Shown here piece after piece: positions 52,811 through 64,000 of a DNA stretch of 64,000 nucleotides. The position numbers were made by a program, and so were the translations under genes. Positions within the stretch are counted from its first letter, which is position 1; every line of letters starts with the position of its first letter. The notes beneath the pieces are model-generated. The model was not told the DNA's origin, made no database searches, and saw only the letters and a program-made list of their open reading frames with translations. Origin of the DNA: Adiantum capillus-veneris (lineage: Eukaryota; Streptophyta; Polypodiopsida; Polypodiales; Pteridaceae); contig CM043960.1 of NCBI GenBank assembly GCA_014529385.2, forward strand, positions 122,255,043-122,319,042. Direction: 5' to 3'.

Positions 52811-54535
52811 ATTCAAGTGGTAAGTTTTTTTTTTTTTTTAATTTAAGTGTTGGACTTTTAGGCTGTTTTCAAGAGCTTCTAGTGTTCAATTGGCTCTGAA
52901 TCTGTCTGGGCTTGTCTCACATAAATTTGTTCATCTCGTCGCGCTCTTCGACTATCGTGTGATGCAAAAAAATCATATCCTACTCGGATTTTCCAAAAAT
53001 CAACGTGCAAGTTGGCAATTTCTTAAAAAATGATGTAAAACAGACATTTCTTACTTTTTCCTTAATCTACGGACTCGAACGGGCATTAAAACCATGGAAT
53101 CTGAAAATACTCAGAGAACCAATGTTTTTTATTGTGTTAAGGACTGCATTTCCTACATACAAAACTTTCTCAAAATCTCACCCTAACACCTTCAAAAGTG
53201 GCTTCCAAGGAGTGCCCTCGATCAAAAATTGAAACTGAAGGAAAACAATCAGAATGAACTCCTAGACTGTGTACAAACTTTAAAATAACCAAAATTTCCT
53301 TTAAAAAAAAGTTATTGCTAAAAATTTAAAAATAGACCACCCTTAAACTTCCCACAATGATAGAAATCAAAAGGTTCAAGGAGAGGTCTGGTGTCACAAG
53401 TGCATGGTAGGAATCTAATCGAGGCTTATTCCGTCAAGATCTCTTATACTTTATTATGTTTTCTCATGTACAATCTTACCAAACAAAAACAAACTTACAC
53501 TTTAAATGACTACAAATTTTATTTAACTTATCAAACAATCTAAAATATGGTAGACCTAGAGTGCTCTTACACATCAACAAACAAAAAAGTCCAAATTTCT
53601 TCTCATTAACTTTGATAAACATACATCTGTGAACACTTTACAAGGAGTAGTGTGATCATAGTTCTTACATCCATTCCATGACATGGTATGCTCCTGGGGT
53701 GACCTATCACATAAAAATATCTTTGGTAGGAGTTCCCTCATGTTAGAAAAGAGTGTGTTGCTGCTGATGAAAAGTTTTTGCATTGTCCTACTAGGGATCT
53801 CTTCATGTCAGCATAATGATTTTTGGTGTAGTGGGAGCCACATTGTCGCTGAGGAGAGCTTTGTGCCATCGTAAAAGCTTCATGTTATGCCAGTTCCTTG
53901 AGCCGTTCTTGCAAACAATGCCACTCAACTAGCATAGCAAGAGGTCACCTAGTAACAAAAACATGTATGAATTCAACATTTGCAAGCTATATAATGAAGA
54001 CACTTGTTAAGTATATGTTGTACAAATTTGCAAGTATTTCTATCTAGCTGGGAATAAACAATATAAAAATATACATTAGGATGAGACTACCACCCCTAAT
54101 AAGCATGGATTTGAAGCACCTACCTGCAAGATGTAACAAAGAAGACTGTTTTAGAGGAAAAGTGGTGACACTTGGCCTCTCTAACCTGCAGCCTTTCACT
54201 ATTTGTGCATAAAAGCAACCTTTGTGCCAAGCACTACAAAACAAGTAGAGGCAACACCTTAGACTTCAAAGTTTATGATAAGAAGAACACAATCAAAAGT
54301 AAGAAGTATATTGTTACCTTGCATAAAGGGGTGTTTTATTCAAATATGTGATGGTATTGGCAAGATATTGAAGAATCGTCAACATTCATCTCACCGATGC
54401 TACGACGTTCCTGGGATGACCTCTGCTCACCCTCACGTGCGGCCTTCGATGCAAACATTGCGAACAAGAAAATATGTATGCATACGATTTGTGATGTCCT
54501 TGAGCACCATGGTAGTTGTTGCATGAGGAAGCAAA
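52811..54535. other. TirG interior, unassigned
   Basis: No gene, RNA or repeat family is recognised in this 1.7-kb stretch. Open frames are short and lack motifs. Together with 49200-51424 it makes up most of the non-repetitive interior of TirG. Confidence 0.4.
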
Positions 54536-54597
54536 GGATGAAAAGAGAGAGGGGGGAGGGAGAGAGAGGAACATGGGAGAAGACAAGGGGGTAGTGG

Positions 54598-54632
<35 letters not shown>

Positions 54633-54786
54633 GAAGGAGGAGAGAAGGGGGCAGGGAGGGAGAGGGAGGAACATGGGAGGAGAGAAGGGGACAGTGGGAG
54701 AGAGGGAGAGAGGGGAGGAGGAGGAGAGAAGGGGCAGGGAGGGAGAGGAGAGGGAGAAAGGAGGGAGGAGGAAGAGAGAAGAAAGG
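54536..54786. repeat. Long polypurine (GA/GGGA) tract
   Basis: About 250 bp almost entirely purine on the plus strand, mixing GA dinucleotides with GGGAGG blocks. The low-complexity open frames through it (Arg/Glu/Gly-rich) are artefacts of composition. Confidence 0.9.
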
Positions 54787-55198
54787 TTTTTTTTTTTGGG
54801 GGGGAGTTTTTTTTTTGAAAAATTGGACTTTTAGTGCTTGTAAGTTTAAAAAAATGTCAAAAAATACTTTTTTGATATGGATATATGTTGGGGGGGAGTT
54901 TTAGGTCAAAAATAAGTAAAAATAACTTTTTTTTTAAAAAGTCAAATTTTGGCTCTTAGTGATCCACGTTTTTGATGATGTGGCCACACCTTTTTACTCC
55001 CTTCACTTTCAAAAAGCTAGAGAGAGAAGGTGACCTCTTAGGTCCACATCCTACATGTGTCTAAAAAAAAGGCTAGAAAAGCCTACTCAAAACTAGCTTC
55101 TTGAATGCCCTTGTCCCCTTAACCCTACACACCATTAGCCTTAATCCCTAAAAATTAGGATTCCTTACAAGGCCCATGCAAGGTTCATATTTCTCCTA

Positions 55199-55796
55199 AT
55201 GTGTCTTGATCTTTGGCGTCTTCACCATCACTTTCATAAGAGGAAGAGGATGAAGAAGATGGAGAAGAGGGTGTCCTCTTTCTCGCCTTTTTCTTCTCTT
55301 GCTTTTTATCATCCCTCTTTGAATTATGATGTGAAGAAGAGTGTGATGGTCTTCTCCGCTTTGGTGGTGATGGAGAGCGTTTAGCCCGCCGTCTTCGTGG
55401 AGCCATCTCCGTCGAGGTGGCGGGATACTCACTTCTTTCTCGTTCCTTCGGTGGAGGATCTTGAGTTCTCCTTTGGGAAGGAGATGCATCATCAAGAAGT
55501 AAATTCTTGAGCCCTTCGTATGGATTCTCTTCTTCTTCCCGAATCGGAGAGAGACCTCTTTTGGGAGTCTCACAAGGAGGCTTCCTAGGTGTTCTCTCGT
55601 CATGGTGATGAGCTTGGAGAATCCCATGAGCACGGAGCTGCCATTGCACTTCACTTTGGAGAGATGGATTGCCCATGGCTTGTTGAAGCCTAGAAACAAG
55701 ATAGTTAACAAGCATCAGAGCATCATGAGTAGCTTGCTCATTAGCAAAATCAAAGTTATCAACATTAATTTCACTCTCTTTACTATTGTCAACCAT
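55199..55796 (-). pseudogene. ChrF gag N-terminus, cut by TirG
   Basis: About 199 gag residues from MVDNSKESEINVDNFDFANE. A short helical part (ALMLVNYLVSRLQQAMGNPS) is followed by a Ser/Arg/Lys/Pro-rich disordered region (APRRRRAKRSPSPPKRRRPS) ending KKKARKRTPSS...ESDGEDAKDQD, where TirG begins and supplies a stop a few codons later. The start is the first Met after the leader, 417 bp from the LTR. The basic Ser/Arg region could bind RNA. Confidence 0.72.
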
Positions 55797-56213
55797 TCTA
55801 ACAACTTTTAGGTGTCAACTTTTTAGGTGTACTTTGGCACTTCAAGCCCTAGTTGCTACTCCTCTTTACCCCTTTAGAAAAAGCACTCAAGCTACTGTAC
55901 CCGTGGCTCGAATACCATTAATTGCAAGGAATAGAAGAGAGGGTCTTTCAACACCAAAACAACACCGGCTCCCGTCAAGCTTCTAATAGCTCAATAGTGG
56001 TTAAGCCGTAGGCAAGCCCCGTAGGACTCCACTATTAAGACCATAGCTTTCGACGGTGATGCCCCGTTAACTGCATGAAGGCAGGCGCACTGCAAGGCTG
56101 AAAAATCCCTATTCTACTTACTCACATGCAATTAATAATACCAACCATTTATAGCTAGCTTGAGGACCTCCCTTCTTGAGCAAGAAAAGAGAAACCTTGT
56201 GCTCTGATACCAA
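55797..56213 (-). other. ChrF leader and primer-binding site
   Basis: TGGTATCAGAGCACAAGG on the minus strand at 56195-56212, one base from the LTR, matches the 3' end of plant initiator Met tRNA and is the minus-strand primer site. The rest is untranslated leader. Confidence 0.9.
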
Positions 56214-57800
56214 TGTAACATTTAATGGCCTAAAAACTTGTGTGTAGTGGAAATTAGCATGAACATAGTGGGCATTTCATTAGAATAGATTCCTAATGAG
56301 AATTACAAGAGTGCTTGGGTGGAGAGAGCAACAAAAAGCATAACACCTAGTTAGATAGCATGAACAATACTTTCAAAAGAGAGAGAAATTGAGCTATTGA
56401 CAACAGTTGAGGACCAGATTTGCATGGAGCCAGTCCCCCCTCCAAAAGGCTTTGTATTATGGTTTCTCCCATCAAGAGAGACATTGTACAATACAATTCT
56501 TTGTGTTCCTTCAAGACTAGCTAGTGCAATGAAGATGAAAGCTTCATGCACTAAGCAAAACACTTAGCAAACACAACATCAATTAGCCCCGGTCTCAGAC
56601 CCAAGACCTCACACACCTTCGAAGATGGTGAGAGCTAGCAGGGTATGAGAGTAGATTGAGAGGAAGAAGGAGTATCTTACGAGAAAGATGTACATCTCCT
56701 CACATAATCACTCATATTAGCATAGCTTAGCTTAGTAATTAGCTTGGTAGAGGAGATGAGCATGCATTGAAGCTTGGCTCTTGGTTGGATTTGCATCCAC
56801 ATGCCAAGAGTGTGTCGATGTAGGCTTCTATCTCACAAGCTTGGAGTAGGTGATGAGCTCTCCATTAAAGCTTGGGAAGAGATAGTCTTCTTTACTTCAC
56901 ACATAGACTGTGTGTGAGTGTGTGTGGGATAATGCCTTGCAAATATCAGCCCCCTCTCTCTCTTGGGCGAGCCCTCTTGCTATTTTGTTGTTGCTCTACC
57001 CTCATTGGACCTCCCCAAGTCAAGCCAATGACTATTAAGAAGCATAAGTGATAACCTTCTGACATGTGTCCCCCTTTCCCCTTTTGTGAGAGATTTAGGT
57101 AATTTAATAATTCAACCAAACTCTCATTGGACCCCTTTGCCTCCTGGCCAATAGGAATCAGGCAAGCCATTGGGCTGTTGAATGCTCATTGGACCCCTTG
57201 GGAGACTGTCCAATAGTCATCTAGGAGATGTAATTCTTATTGGTTCTTTTATTAAGTGTTTTTAAATTAATTAAACTAGATTTACTCTAGCCTAATTCTC
57301 ATTGGTCCACCTCCAAGGCCATCCAATAGGAATGGGGTACACCTTGTGGGCATCTGGCCTAGGGAGCTGACATGTGTCCCTCATTCCCATTGCGTAAAGG
57401 GAGCTTGTGTGTGTGTGTGTGTCTTTCTCTCTCATCCCCTACATGCTAGGCTCGCCCCCTCCTATGTAGGGATGTACAAAGACTTTTTTGGTCACACACA
57501 AAGCATCCAATTCCCTTAAGGTTGACCTTTGGACACAACCTTTGAATTTTGGAACTTTAGCATTTTGGAATTCTTAATGGGCTGAACCTTAGGGTCTTTT
57601 TAGCCCATTGTTGCACATGGCTCTTTCGCAGATGACCCCCCGTTTGGATCCCTATTTTCCCTCCTTTGGATCCCTACTGTGGCCGGTCTGCTAGCTTAAC
57701 CAATATTCTAACTTTTTCTCCCCTGGCACTTCGCCATATTAAATGATCAGTTTAACATGAGAAAATCATTTAGGAGAATTAGATATTGATTATTATGACA
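56214..57800 (-). repeat. ChrF 5' LTR (1587 bp)
   Basis: Pairs with 43279-44883; the same ends TGTC... and ...TGTTACA. The main differences are a shorter TG microsatellite near 57407-57422 and scattered substitutions, so the two LTRs have had little time to diverge. Confidence 0.93.
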
Positions 57801-58500
57801 AATTCGACGTCTCATCACGTCCAAGCGGCATATCTGTCGGATTCTGTAGAGAAAAACAATAAGACTTTTTGTAAGTATAAATATATAATTACAAAACAAT
57901 CTATTTTTTACCTTATTATTAAAATACAACAAACGTAAGAGAGTAAAGTTAAATACTAACCAAAACGGAGCGAGAACTGAGAATGTCCATAAGGGCGCAA
58001 AAGCCCTTTTTGCTCGCATACTCGCGTTTGTACGGTGTGGGGTCACGTCCTGTCATCAACCATTGTTCAAAACATACAAAGAATAAATTATGTTAGAATT
58101 TAAAAGTACAATACCCATAACTACCAAACCTTAAGAGCAATGCAAAAACACTCACAAAGTCGACCTGAAATGATGCCCATTTTCCGCTCCCCAAGTGGTG
58201 CGAGCTCCCTGCTTCTACTCGTGCTTTGGTTGCCTCCTTTTGTTGCTTCCACTTGTCAGGATTCTTGCATGCTGCTCGCTTTTTATTCTTCCAATCTTAT
58301 TTGTTGGCTAGCCAATCTGGCCTATTGCAACCATGCTTTATTGCACTTCAGAATGCTTATGCTTTCATTATTCGAACATCCACACCTTCATCAGGTCTTG
58401 ATTAAAGCGCTCATCCCAATTTGACACGGGAGACTCATCATGCAGCATGTTGATGACTCTTTCATTTATTTCATTTGGCACTTTACTCCAGGTGTTTAGT
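57801..58500 (-). pseudogene. CacE second gene, Transposase_24 (Ptta/En/Spm) exons
   Basis: Minus-strand exon pieces: VPNEINERVINMLHDESPVS near 58480-58420; ACKNPDKWKQQKEATKARVE with HHLGSGKW near 58270-58170; TGRDPTPYKREYASKKGFCA near 58060-57990; and NPTDMPLGRDETSN at 57845-57801 preceded by an acceptor CTCTACAG. The N-x-x-K-W...H-x-x-GS and TGRDPTP-like motifs are characteristic of the plant transposase Ptta/En/Spm family carried as the second gene of CACTA elements. ChrF is inserted a few bases before the stop. Intron boundaries are approximate. Confidence 0.65.
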
Positions 58501-58509
58501 ATGTAGTGT

Positions 58510-59235
58510 CAAAATACCTGAGAGCAAAGGCCACCTATGTGTGAGATCACCTTCTTGCCGTTGGAGGATTTCCAATCAATGAGCAAAGAAAACTGAGCGA
58601 AGCCAATTTTCGAGCAAATAACTGCACAATACTTGTGAGGCATCTTCACAAAGTCGAGAGGAGACTATTTGAGACAATTGCAAGAAGACCAACTAGAATC
58701 TTTATGCATTTAGAGATGTCAGGATCATTAAAGGGGATGCCGAAAGATGATGACATCATATCTATTATTGTATGCCATGATCGAGAAAGCACCTACTTAG
58801 CACATCCTCAAATTTATGTTCATCCAAGGTAGGCTCATTGACAGGAACTCTATAGGCATGCCATCTCACCGCATGGAGGAAAGAGAAGTAATAAGTGAAG
58901 GCAGTGATGTACTTGGGCTCACAAACTCTCTTTATAAACTATGCGAGATTGATGTAGAAGTTGACCTCGTGGTCGGATGCAGAGGAGAGTTCCACATTGT
59001 TGCAACATGCAAGGTGCACCTTTGCACTAGTGGAAAAAGTGTAAAGAATTTAAAGTGCAAAGAAATTGGTACAAACATCACTGATGTCCTATAGTTTCAT
59101 TGAGTGACTCCATATGAGCTCAACACCAAGATTGTAAGTGCTAACTCGGCTTCACACCAAGTCATATTTTTATTGCACTCATACCGCTAGGTGTGCTCCA
59201 TGTACTCCAAGGCAAGATTTGCAGGCATTTGATGA
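58510..59235. other. Possible further exon, otherwise unassigned
   Basis: On the minus strand 58640-58518 reads MPHKYCAVICSKIGFAQFSL, then LIDWKSSNGKKVISHIGGLC, ending at SQ followed by a GT donor. It may be another exon of the CACTA gene or of a captured gene; I do not recognise it. Plus-strand open frames at 58635-58832 and 58816-59094 lack motifs. Confidence 0.35.
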
Positions 59236-59679
59236 TCAAGAACATGGAGGTCTTGAGGGCATGTAGTGCCATGAGGATGTTCCGCCAGCTCCTCTATTGA
59301 ATGGTGTCACTTGAGGCAAATGTGCATGATGGGAGGATGAATGTAAGGGAGGGATACATTGTAATTCTGCCATGCCAACAATAAGAAGCATGCTCTGCAG
59401 AATAGGGGACCTAGCGTTAGCAGGCATCCTAAATGCCCTACCTGCTCCTCTTCCCTTTTGTAAACAAAAACTACAACCAAAAAAGAGCTTTGAGGTGTTT
59501 GATGCTAAAACTATACATGCTGCAGATTGCTTGGTCAAGGCAGTCACAAATTGTGAGTTCAAGGTTATAGAATCTTCTTTAAAAGAGGTGATTTTGATGA
59601 GATTCTGCAAGTCTTGCTAGACCTCGTTGCCTTGGATGCATTTTGTGTCCTCAAGCAACCAAGAAGATTAGCTCAGCTT
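59236..59679. other. Coding-like sequence downstream of the PWWP fragment
   Basis: A minus-strand frame (59610-59236) begins MQNLIKITSFKEDSITLNSQ and includes FVTALTKQSAACIVLAS. It could be a continuation of the PWWP-bearing gene fragment, since it follows in the same direction, but I do not recognise it and the C-terminal part looks random. Confidence 0.3.
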
Positions 59680-60150
59680 TGAGGGGAACATGCCCACTCT
59701 GAGTTGTGACTTTAGAACATCCTTCATGGGATCCACAACCCTTGTGGGCCAAAAAAATCTTTGGACACTCTAGTACATTTAGCCCACACAACATCTCCTA
59801 TCTTAAAATTAAACAATGATAGCTGCTCCTTTCTTCTTCTGGATACATGAAACATGCAAAAAGGGTCTGTATCCTTGATTGTTTGCTTGCTTGCTTGGCA
59901 TCTCTAGATCTATTGCTTGTGCTTCTGCACTAATTTCAGAGGAGCCTTTAAAAGGAGAGAAAACCTGGTGGATGATATCTTGGGGATTTCACGTTCCAAC
60001 TTCACCGCCTTTGCAATATCCTACTCCCCTGTATCATCTACCTTTTCTATAGGAGAATAGGTCAGCTTTGGAACACAATTTTCATTTAATTTGTGAAACC
60101 TAAATCTTTCTCTGTGAATAGCATCCCTACCTCCCCTTGGAAGCCGTCTG
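59680..60150 (-). pseudogene. PWWP-domain gene fragment, frameshifted
   Basis: The minus strand reads FKIGDVVWAKCTR at about 59806-59770, then, one base out of frame after a run of seven A (T on the minus strand), FFWPTRVVDPMKDVLKSQL at 59758-59702. GD-x-VWAK followed by WP-x-x-VVDP is the signature of a PWWP chromatin-reader domain. Upstream sequence is also coding-like (FRFHKLNENCVPKLTYSPIE) but contains stops. PWWP proteins are host chromatin factors and are not part of CACTA elements. The fragment lies between the two exon groups of the second CacE gene in the same orientation, so it is probably a captured or inserted host-gene piece. Its coding is broken. Confidence 0.5.
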
Positions 60151-60528
60151 CTGAAGTTGCTTTTATAAAAAACAAAAAAACGAAAACCTGCGCTCACGTG
60201 TCAGCATGTTGAGAACCTGTTGGAACCAGTCCACAGGTTTTGACATGGTAGAGAGGAAGTGGTGCGGGGACGGGAAGCTATTGGAACATTCTAGATTATG
60301 GAAGCGTAGACCCTTCAAAAGTGTGTGCAGGAGGCGAGGGAAGGTTTGCCCATATCGCACCATCTTCCAAGGAGTGCCCATGTCGCACCAGCATTGCAGC
60401 CTGCCCACTCACAACTCACTGTCAAAGCTTCCTCCTGGAATACCATATTGCACTGAAAGCAGGCTCAGCCTAATTATCGGACTCTGTTCAGACGTGGCAA
60501 AACTGGCAACCGGTGCGCCCGGTTAAAG

Positions 60529-60532
<4 letters not shown>
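60151..60532. other. Unassigned
   Basis: No gene or repeat recognised between the PWWP-like fragment and the inverted-repeat element. Confidence 0.35.
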
Positions 60533-60565
<33 letters not shown>

Positions 60566-60568
<3 letters not shown>

Positions 60569-61022
60569 CTTCACTATATGGCACGGTTCTGGGTCAGAGG
60601 GGATCTAGGGCCCAAATTTGGGGGGCAAGGCGACTTTAATCTCCGCCGTCGGATCACACAGTGAACTAGGGGTGGGTGAACTGAGGGTGAACTAACGGTG
60701 AACTAGGGGCGCTTAAACTAGGATATGATCATGTGCCATGCCAACATGGACAGTGACGTGCGCTAGCGTGGTGGTAGGGCATTCGTGTGGCAATCGAGAC
60801 GTCCCAGGTTCAACCCACACCCCGCGAGGCGGGTGAACTAGGGGTGAAACTAGGGGGCGGTGAACTAGGAGTGAACTCGGGGGCGCCATTTTTGCCCCGA
60901 GTTCACCCCTAGTTCACCCCCAGTTCACTACGTGATCCGACGGCCGAGATTAAAGCTGTCTCGTGCCGCCAAATTTGGGCCTTAGATCCCCCCTGGATAG
61001 ATCCGTGCCATATAGCGACGAG
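60566..61022. mobile_element. Inverted-repeat element with internal tRNA-like segment
   Basis: 60566-60690 and 60898-61022 are inverted copies about 120 bp long (TATATGGCACGG... and ...CCGTGCCATATA), sharing CCCAAATTTGG and GCCGTCGGATCAC. Inside are many short GTGAACTAGGGG repeats and a tRNA-like segment. C homopolymers flank it on the same strand at 60533-60565 and 61023-61043. The structure resembles a foldback element or MITE that acquired a tRNA-derived sequence. No protein is encoded. Confidence 0.7.
60764..60816 (+). other. tRNA-like sequence with Pol III A and B boxes
   Basis: TAGCGTGGTGG at 60764-60774 fits the tRNA A box with one mismatch, and GGTTCAACCC at 60807-60816 fits the B box. 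A loop-like TGTGGCA lies between them. The T stem pairs poorly and no full cloverleaf is convincing, so this is a tRNA-derived or SINE-head sequence and not a functional tRNA gene. Confidence 0.5.
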
Positions 61023-61103
61023 CCCCCCCCCCCCCCCCCCCCCAACATTCTAACTCTCATAGCATCGACTCGTTCCTATGAGGAAGCGAAAGATACAGAC
61101 TTT

Positions 61104-62462
<1,359 letters not shown>

Positions 62463-63056
62463 CTATTTTGTAAGACTCTTGACGTTGTCATCCAAGATGA
62501 TGCTGCCACTGATGTCAACCGAGTATGGCAAGCCCTCTCGCTTGTGATGTGTGAACTTGGGTATCTCAACAGGGGTATCAAGTGACATCTTGAGTGGCGT
62601 CTCGATGGGGGTACGGATGACAGGTTTCTCCACTGGATTCAGGGCCCCGAAGTGAAGAGTGTCGAGTGGTGTGACTCCCGGAGGATTAGAAGAGTGATGT
62701 GTAGCCAGGAACAACCGATAGTCGTGCAAAACCTGGAGTAGAGGGTGATGTCGTGGCTGGTATGGGGGCGGCAAAGAGGGGGAAGATAAGGAGCCTCAAC
62801 GACTACGAGGTGGTGTACAAGCATCAACGGCGGCTCCTCCATAGCAACCTTCGCCGCCACCACTAGAGCGCCGGTGCCTGGAAGAGTGCGTAGATCGTCT
62901 ACTGAACACCAAACTCTTGAAGCACACTGATCGCTCTAAAACAGAGGGAGATGTTGAAGGCGTGGATCGACATGATGGTGCTCTAGAGCGATGGTGGTCC
63001 TCGTACCACCTCCTTTGCTTGAGGTCCAAGGAAGAAAGAAACTGATCATCATCCAT
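62463..63056 (-). pseudogene. CacE second gene, probable N-terminal part
   Basis: The minus-strand frame from 63056 starts MDDDQFLSSLDLKQRRWYED and is Ser/Arg-rich. After a frame change near 62800, 62774-62463 continues with a Pro/Thr-rich stretch (PVIRTPIETPLKMSLDTPVE). Position and direction, between the TNP2-like gene and the Transposase_24 exons, suggest the disordered N-terminus of the second CACTA protein. There is no diagnostic motif, so the assignment rests on context. Confidence 0.4.
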
Positions 63057-63300
63057 ACTTGCAGTAAATACACGAACATTAAATCTTGATGGTCAATGGA
63101 GAAGAAAATCTGAACAAGTTATAATTTGATTAATCACAATTTAAATATTACAAGTTTAGCATAGAGACAAGAATGGAAAAAACTCCATGTGAATACAATA
63201 TACATTATAAAAAGGAACAACATTGCTCAGATAGAATGTCTATGGCTTTAAGAGGTCTCTCTCTCATCCTCGCCTAACTCAACATAACTCCTTATGTCTA

Positions 63301-63990
63301 TTAGAGCTCTCTGTTTAGGCAAATGTCCTCCGTTTCATTTTGTAGGTCCTCGGCATGCATCCCATAGAGAGTAGCAATGCCAGGCTTGTATGGAACTACC
63401 TCAACGGCTTTCAAATCAACATCCTCTTCGATCTCCTCTACTGATGCCACTGTGATTGGAACATGGTAGCCCTTATACATCCGTGCACTACGAGGGGATA
63501 CCTCTATGACATACCACCAATTTGGTGCGGACATTGTAGGATGAAATACACCTGCAAGAGCCACATAACTTACATGAGTGCTTATGGACCACCAGTTCTC
63601 TAAAGTTGTATGTTAAATATTTTTAGAATTACTTGTTCACAATGCTCGGGTAGTATGAAAGTGTCTCAAAGGTCGGTCCACTTTTTGGTTGAGTCCACCT
63701 CAAGGAAACCTGACCTCCTCTACTCACAGTAGCTTTGTGACCCTCCATGTTTATCTTGAACCATTGCACGTCTATAATCAATCCTCAAAATCTCTTGTAG
63801 CATGCCAAAGTAAGTGAGATTTGCCACCATAGGATATGCATCAGAGGACCATCATCGACTAGATTGTTCAAATTTTCCCATGATTCCACAATCTTGTGTG
63901 AAACGCTTTTGTTCGATCCGTTCCACCCTAAAATGTTGACCTTTACACCATGCTGTCATGTATGACTTATACTACAACCAACAAAGATTA
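63301..63990 (-). pseudogene. CacE TNP2-like transposase, C-terminal exons
   Basis: Minus-strand coding pieces: KRFTQDCGIM near 63895 and ANLTYFGMLQEILRIDYR near 63820-63765, matching the TQ-x-SG and YYG-x-[IL]-x-EI-[IL]-x-L-x-Y region near the end of plant TNP2-like CACTA transposases. After a probable intron, 63564-63301 gives ALAGVFHPTMSAPNWWYVIE and VSPRSARM, the place of the WxVVxxxxPR motif. In-frame stops and frame shifts are present, so this copy is probably dead. The catalytic domain would lie to the right of the window. Confidence 0.6.
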
Positions 63991-64000
63991 TGAGTGGTCG

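Larger units (their letters stand above)
48997..55198. mobile_element. TirG: 6.2-kb inverted-repeat insertion inside ChrF gag
   Basis: The ends are inverted repeats: ATTAGGAAAAATATGAACC from 48997 rightward and ATTAGGAGAAATATGAACC on the minus strand from 55198. Similarity continues for about 100 bp (GGGATTAAGGTTAAT versus GGGATTAAGGCTAAT). No transposase is recognisable inside, so it is probably non-autonomous. The interior is low-complexity near both ends (G tract at 49165, purine tract at 54540), with a hairpin cluster at 51595-52810 and no supportable gene elsewhere. A clean target duplication is not seen. Confidence 0.6.
43279..57800 (-). mobile_element. ChrF: Ty3/gypsy chromovirus with paired LTRs
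   Basis: A 14.5-kb interval bounded by two near-identical direct LTRs (43279-44883 and 56214-57800). The primer site complements initiator Met tRNA and coding on the minus strand ends in a chromodomain. AATT lies next to both outer ends, though a clean 5-bp duplication is not seen. It is inserted into the second CACTA gene. Internally it has lost the RT N-terminal half and has TirG (48997-55198) in gag. High LTR similarity indicates a recent insertion compared with GypA and GypB. Confidence 0.88.

Noticed and set aside
54516-54834. Gly/Arg/Glu-rich open frames
   Set aside because: They are translations of a low-complexity purine tract.
60764-60836. Functional tRNA gene
   Set aside because: A and B boxes are present but the T stem and acceptor stem do not pair, so only a tRNA-derived sequence is claimed.

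Overview
The window is a stack of plant transposable elements. I find no intact host gene. The evidence for a land plant is: Ty3/gypsy elements of three kinds (two very long related ones, one with the extra archaeal-type RNase H typical of the plant Tat group, one chromodomain element), a Ty1/copia remnant, a CACTA (En/Spm) element with two plant-type transposase genes, an initiator-Met-tRNA primer site, and many microsatellites. Such deep nesting suggests a large, repeat-rich genome. The sequence does not identify the species; a fern or other non-flowering vascular plant is possible but unproven.

Layout, using my own names. GypA (minus, 16406 down to about 600 or beyond the left edge) is a decayed giant gypsy element. 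It sits inside GypB (plus, 16407-23092), a decayed Tat-like gypsy element, which in turn interrupts the gag of CopC (minus, 23093-24697), a copia remnant. Positions 24698-26343 are unassigned. GypD (minus, 26344-42657) is a younger giant relative of GypA. Its 5' leader is interrupted by CacE (from 42658 past the right edge). CacE is interrupted by ChrF (minus, 43279-57800), a chromovirus with two near-identical LTRs. The gag of ChrF is interrupted by TirG (48997-55198), which carries nested hairpin repeats. Back in CacE (57801-64000) are the two transposase genes, a broken PWWP-like host-gene fragment, and an inverted-repeat element with tRNA-like Pol III boxes.

GypA and GypD share a plan I cannot match to a named lineage: LTR of about 0.85-0.9 kb; long leader; gag with an extra N-terminal domain; protease; RT/RNase H; integrase with two tandem H2C2 modules; a second retropepsin-like ORF with repeated K-x-[IV]-W-x-x-K motifs; a second long non-coding leader; and a 3' coding block that in GypD ends beside the 3' LTR.

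The most unusual signal is in the leaders. Each holds a series of 22-bp palindromes. In GypA's gag leader successive starts are 283 and 283 bp apart; in GypD's 3' leader they are 283, 135, 283 and 285 bp apart. The palindrome is the same in both leaders of GypA but completely different in GypD, although flanking sequence is partly conserved. I read this as a candidate element-specific cis-regulatory system that coordinates the two coding blocks. That is inference; the palindromes and distances are read directly.
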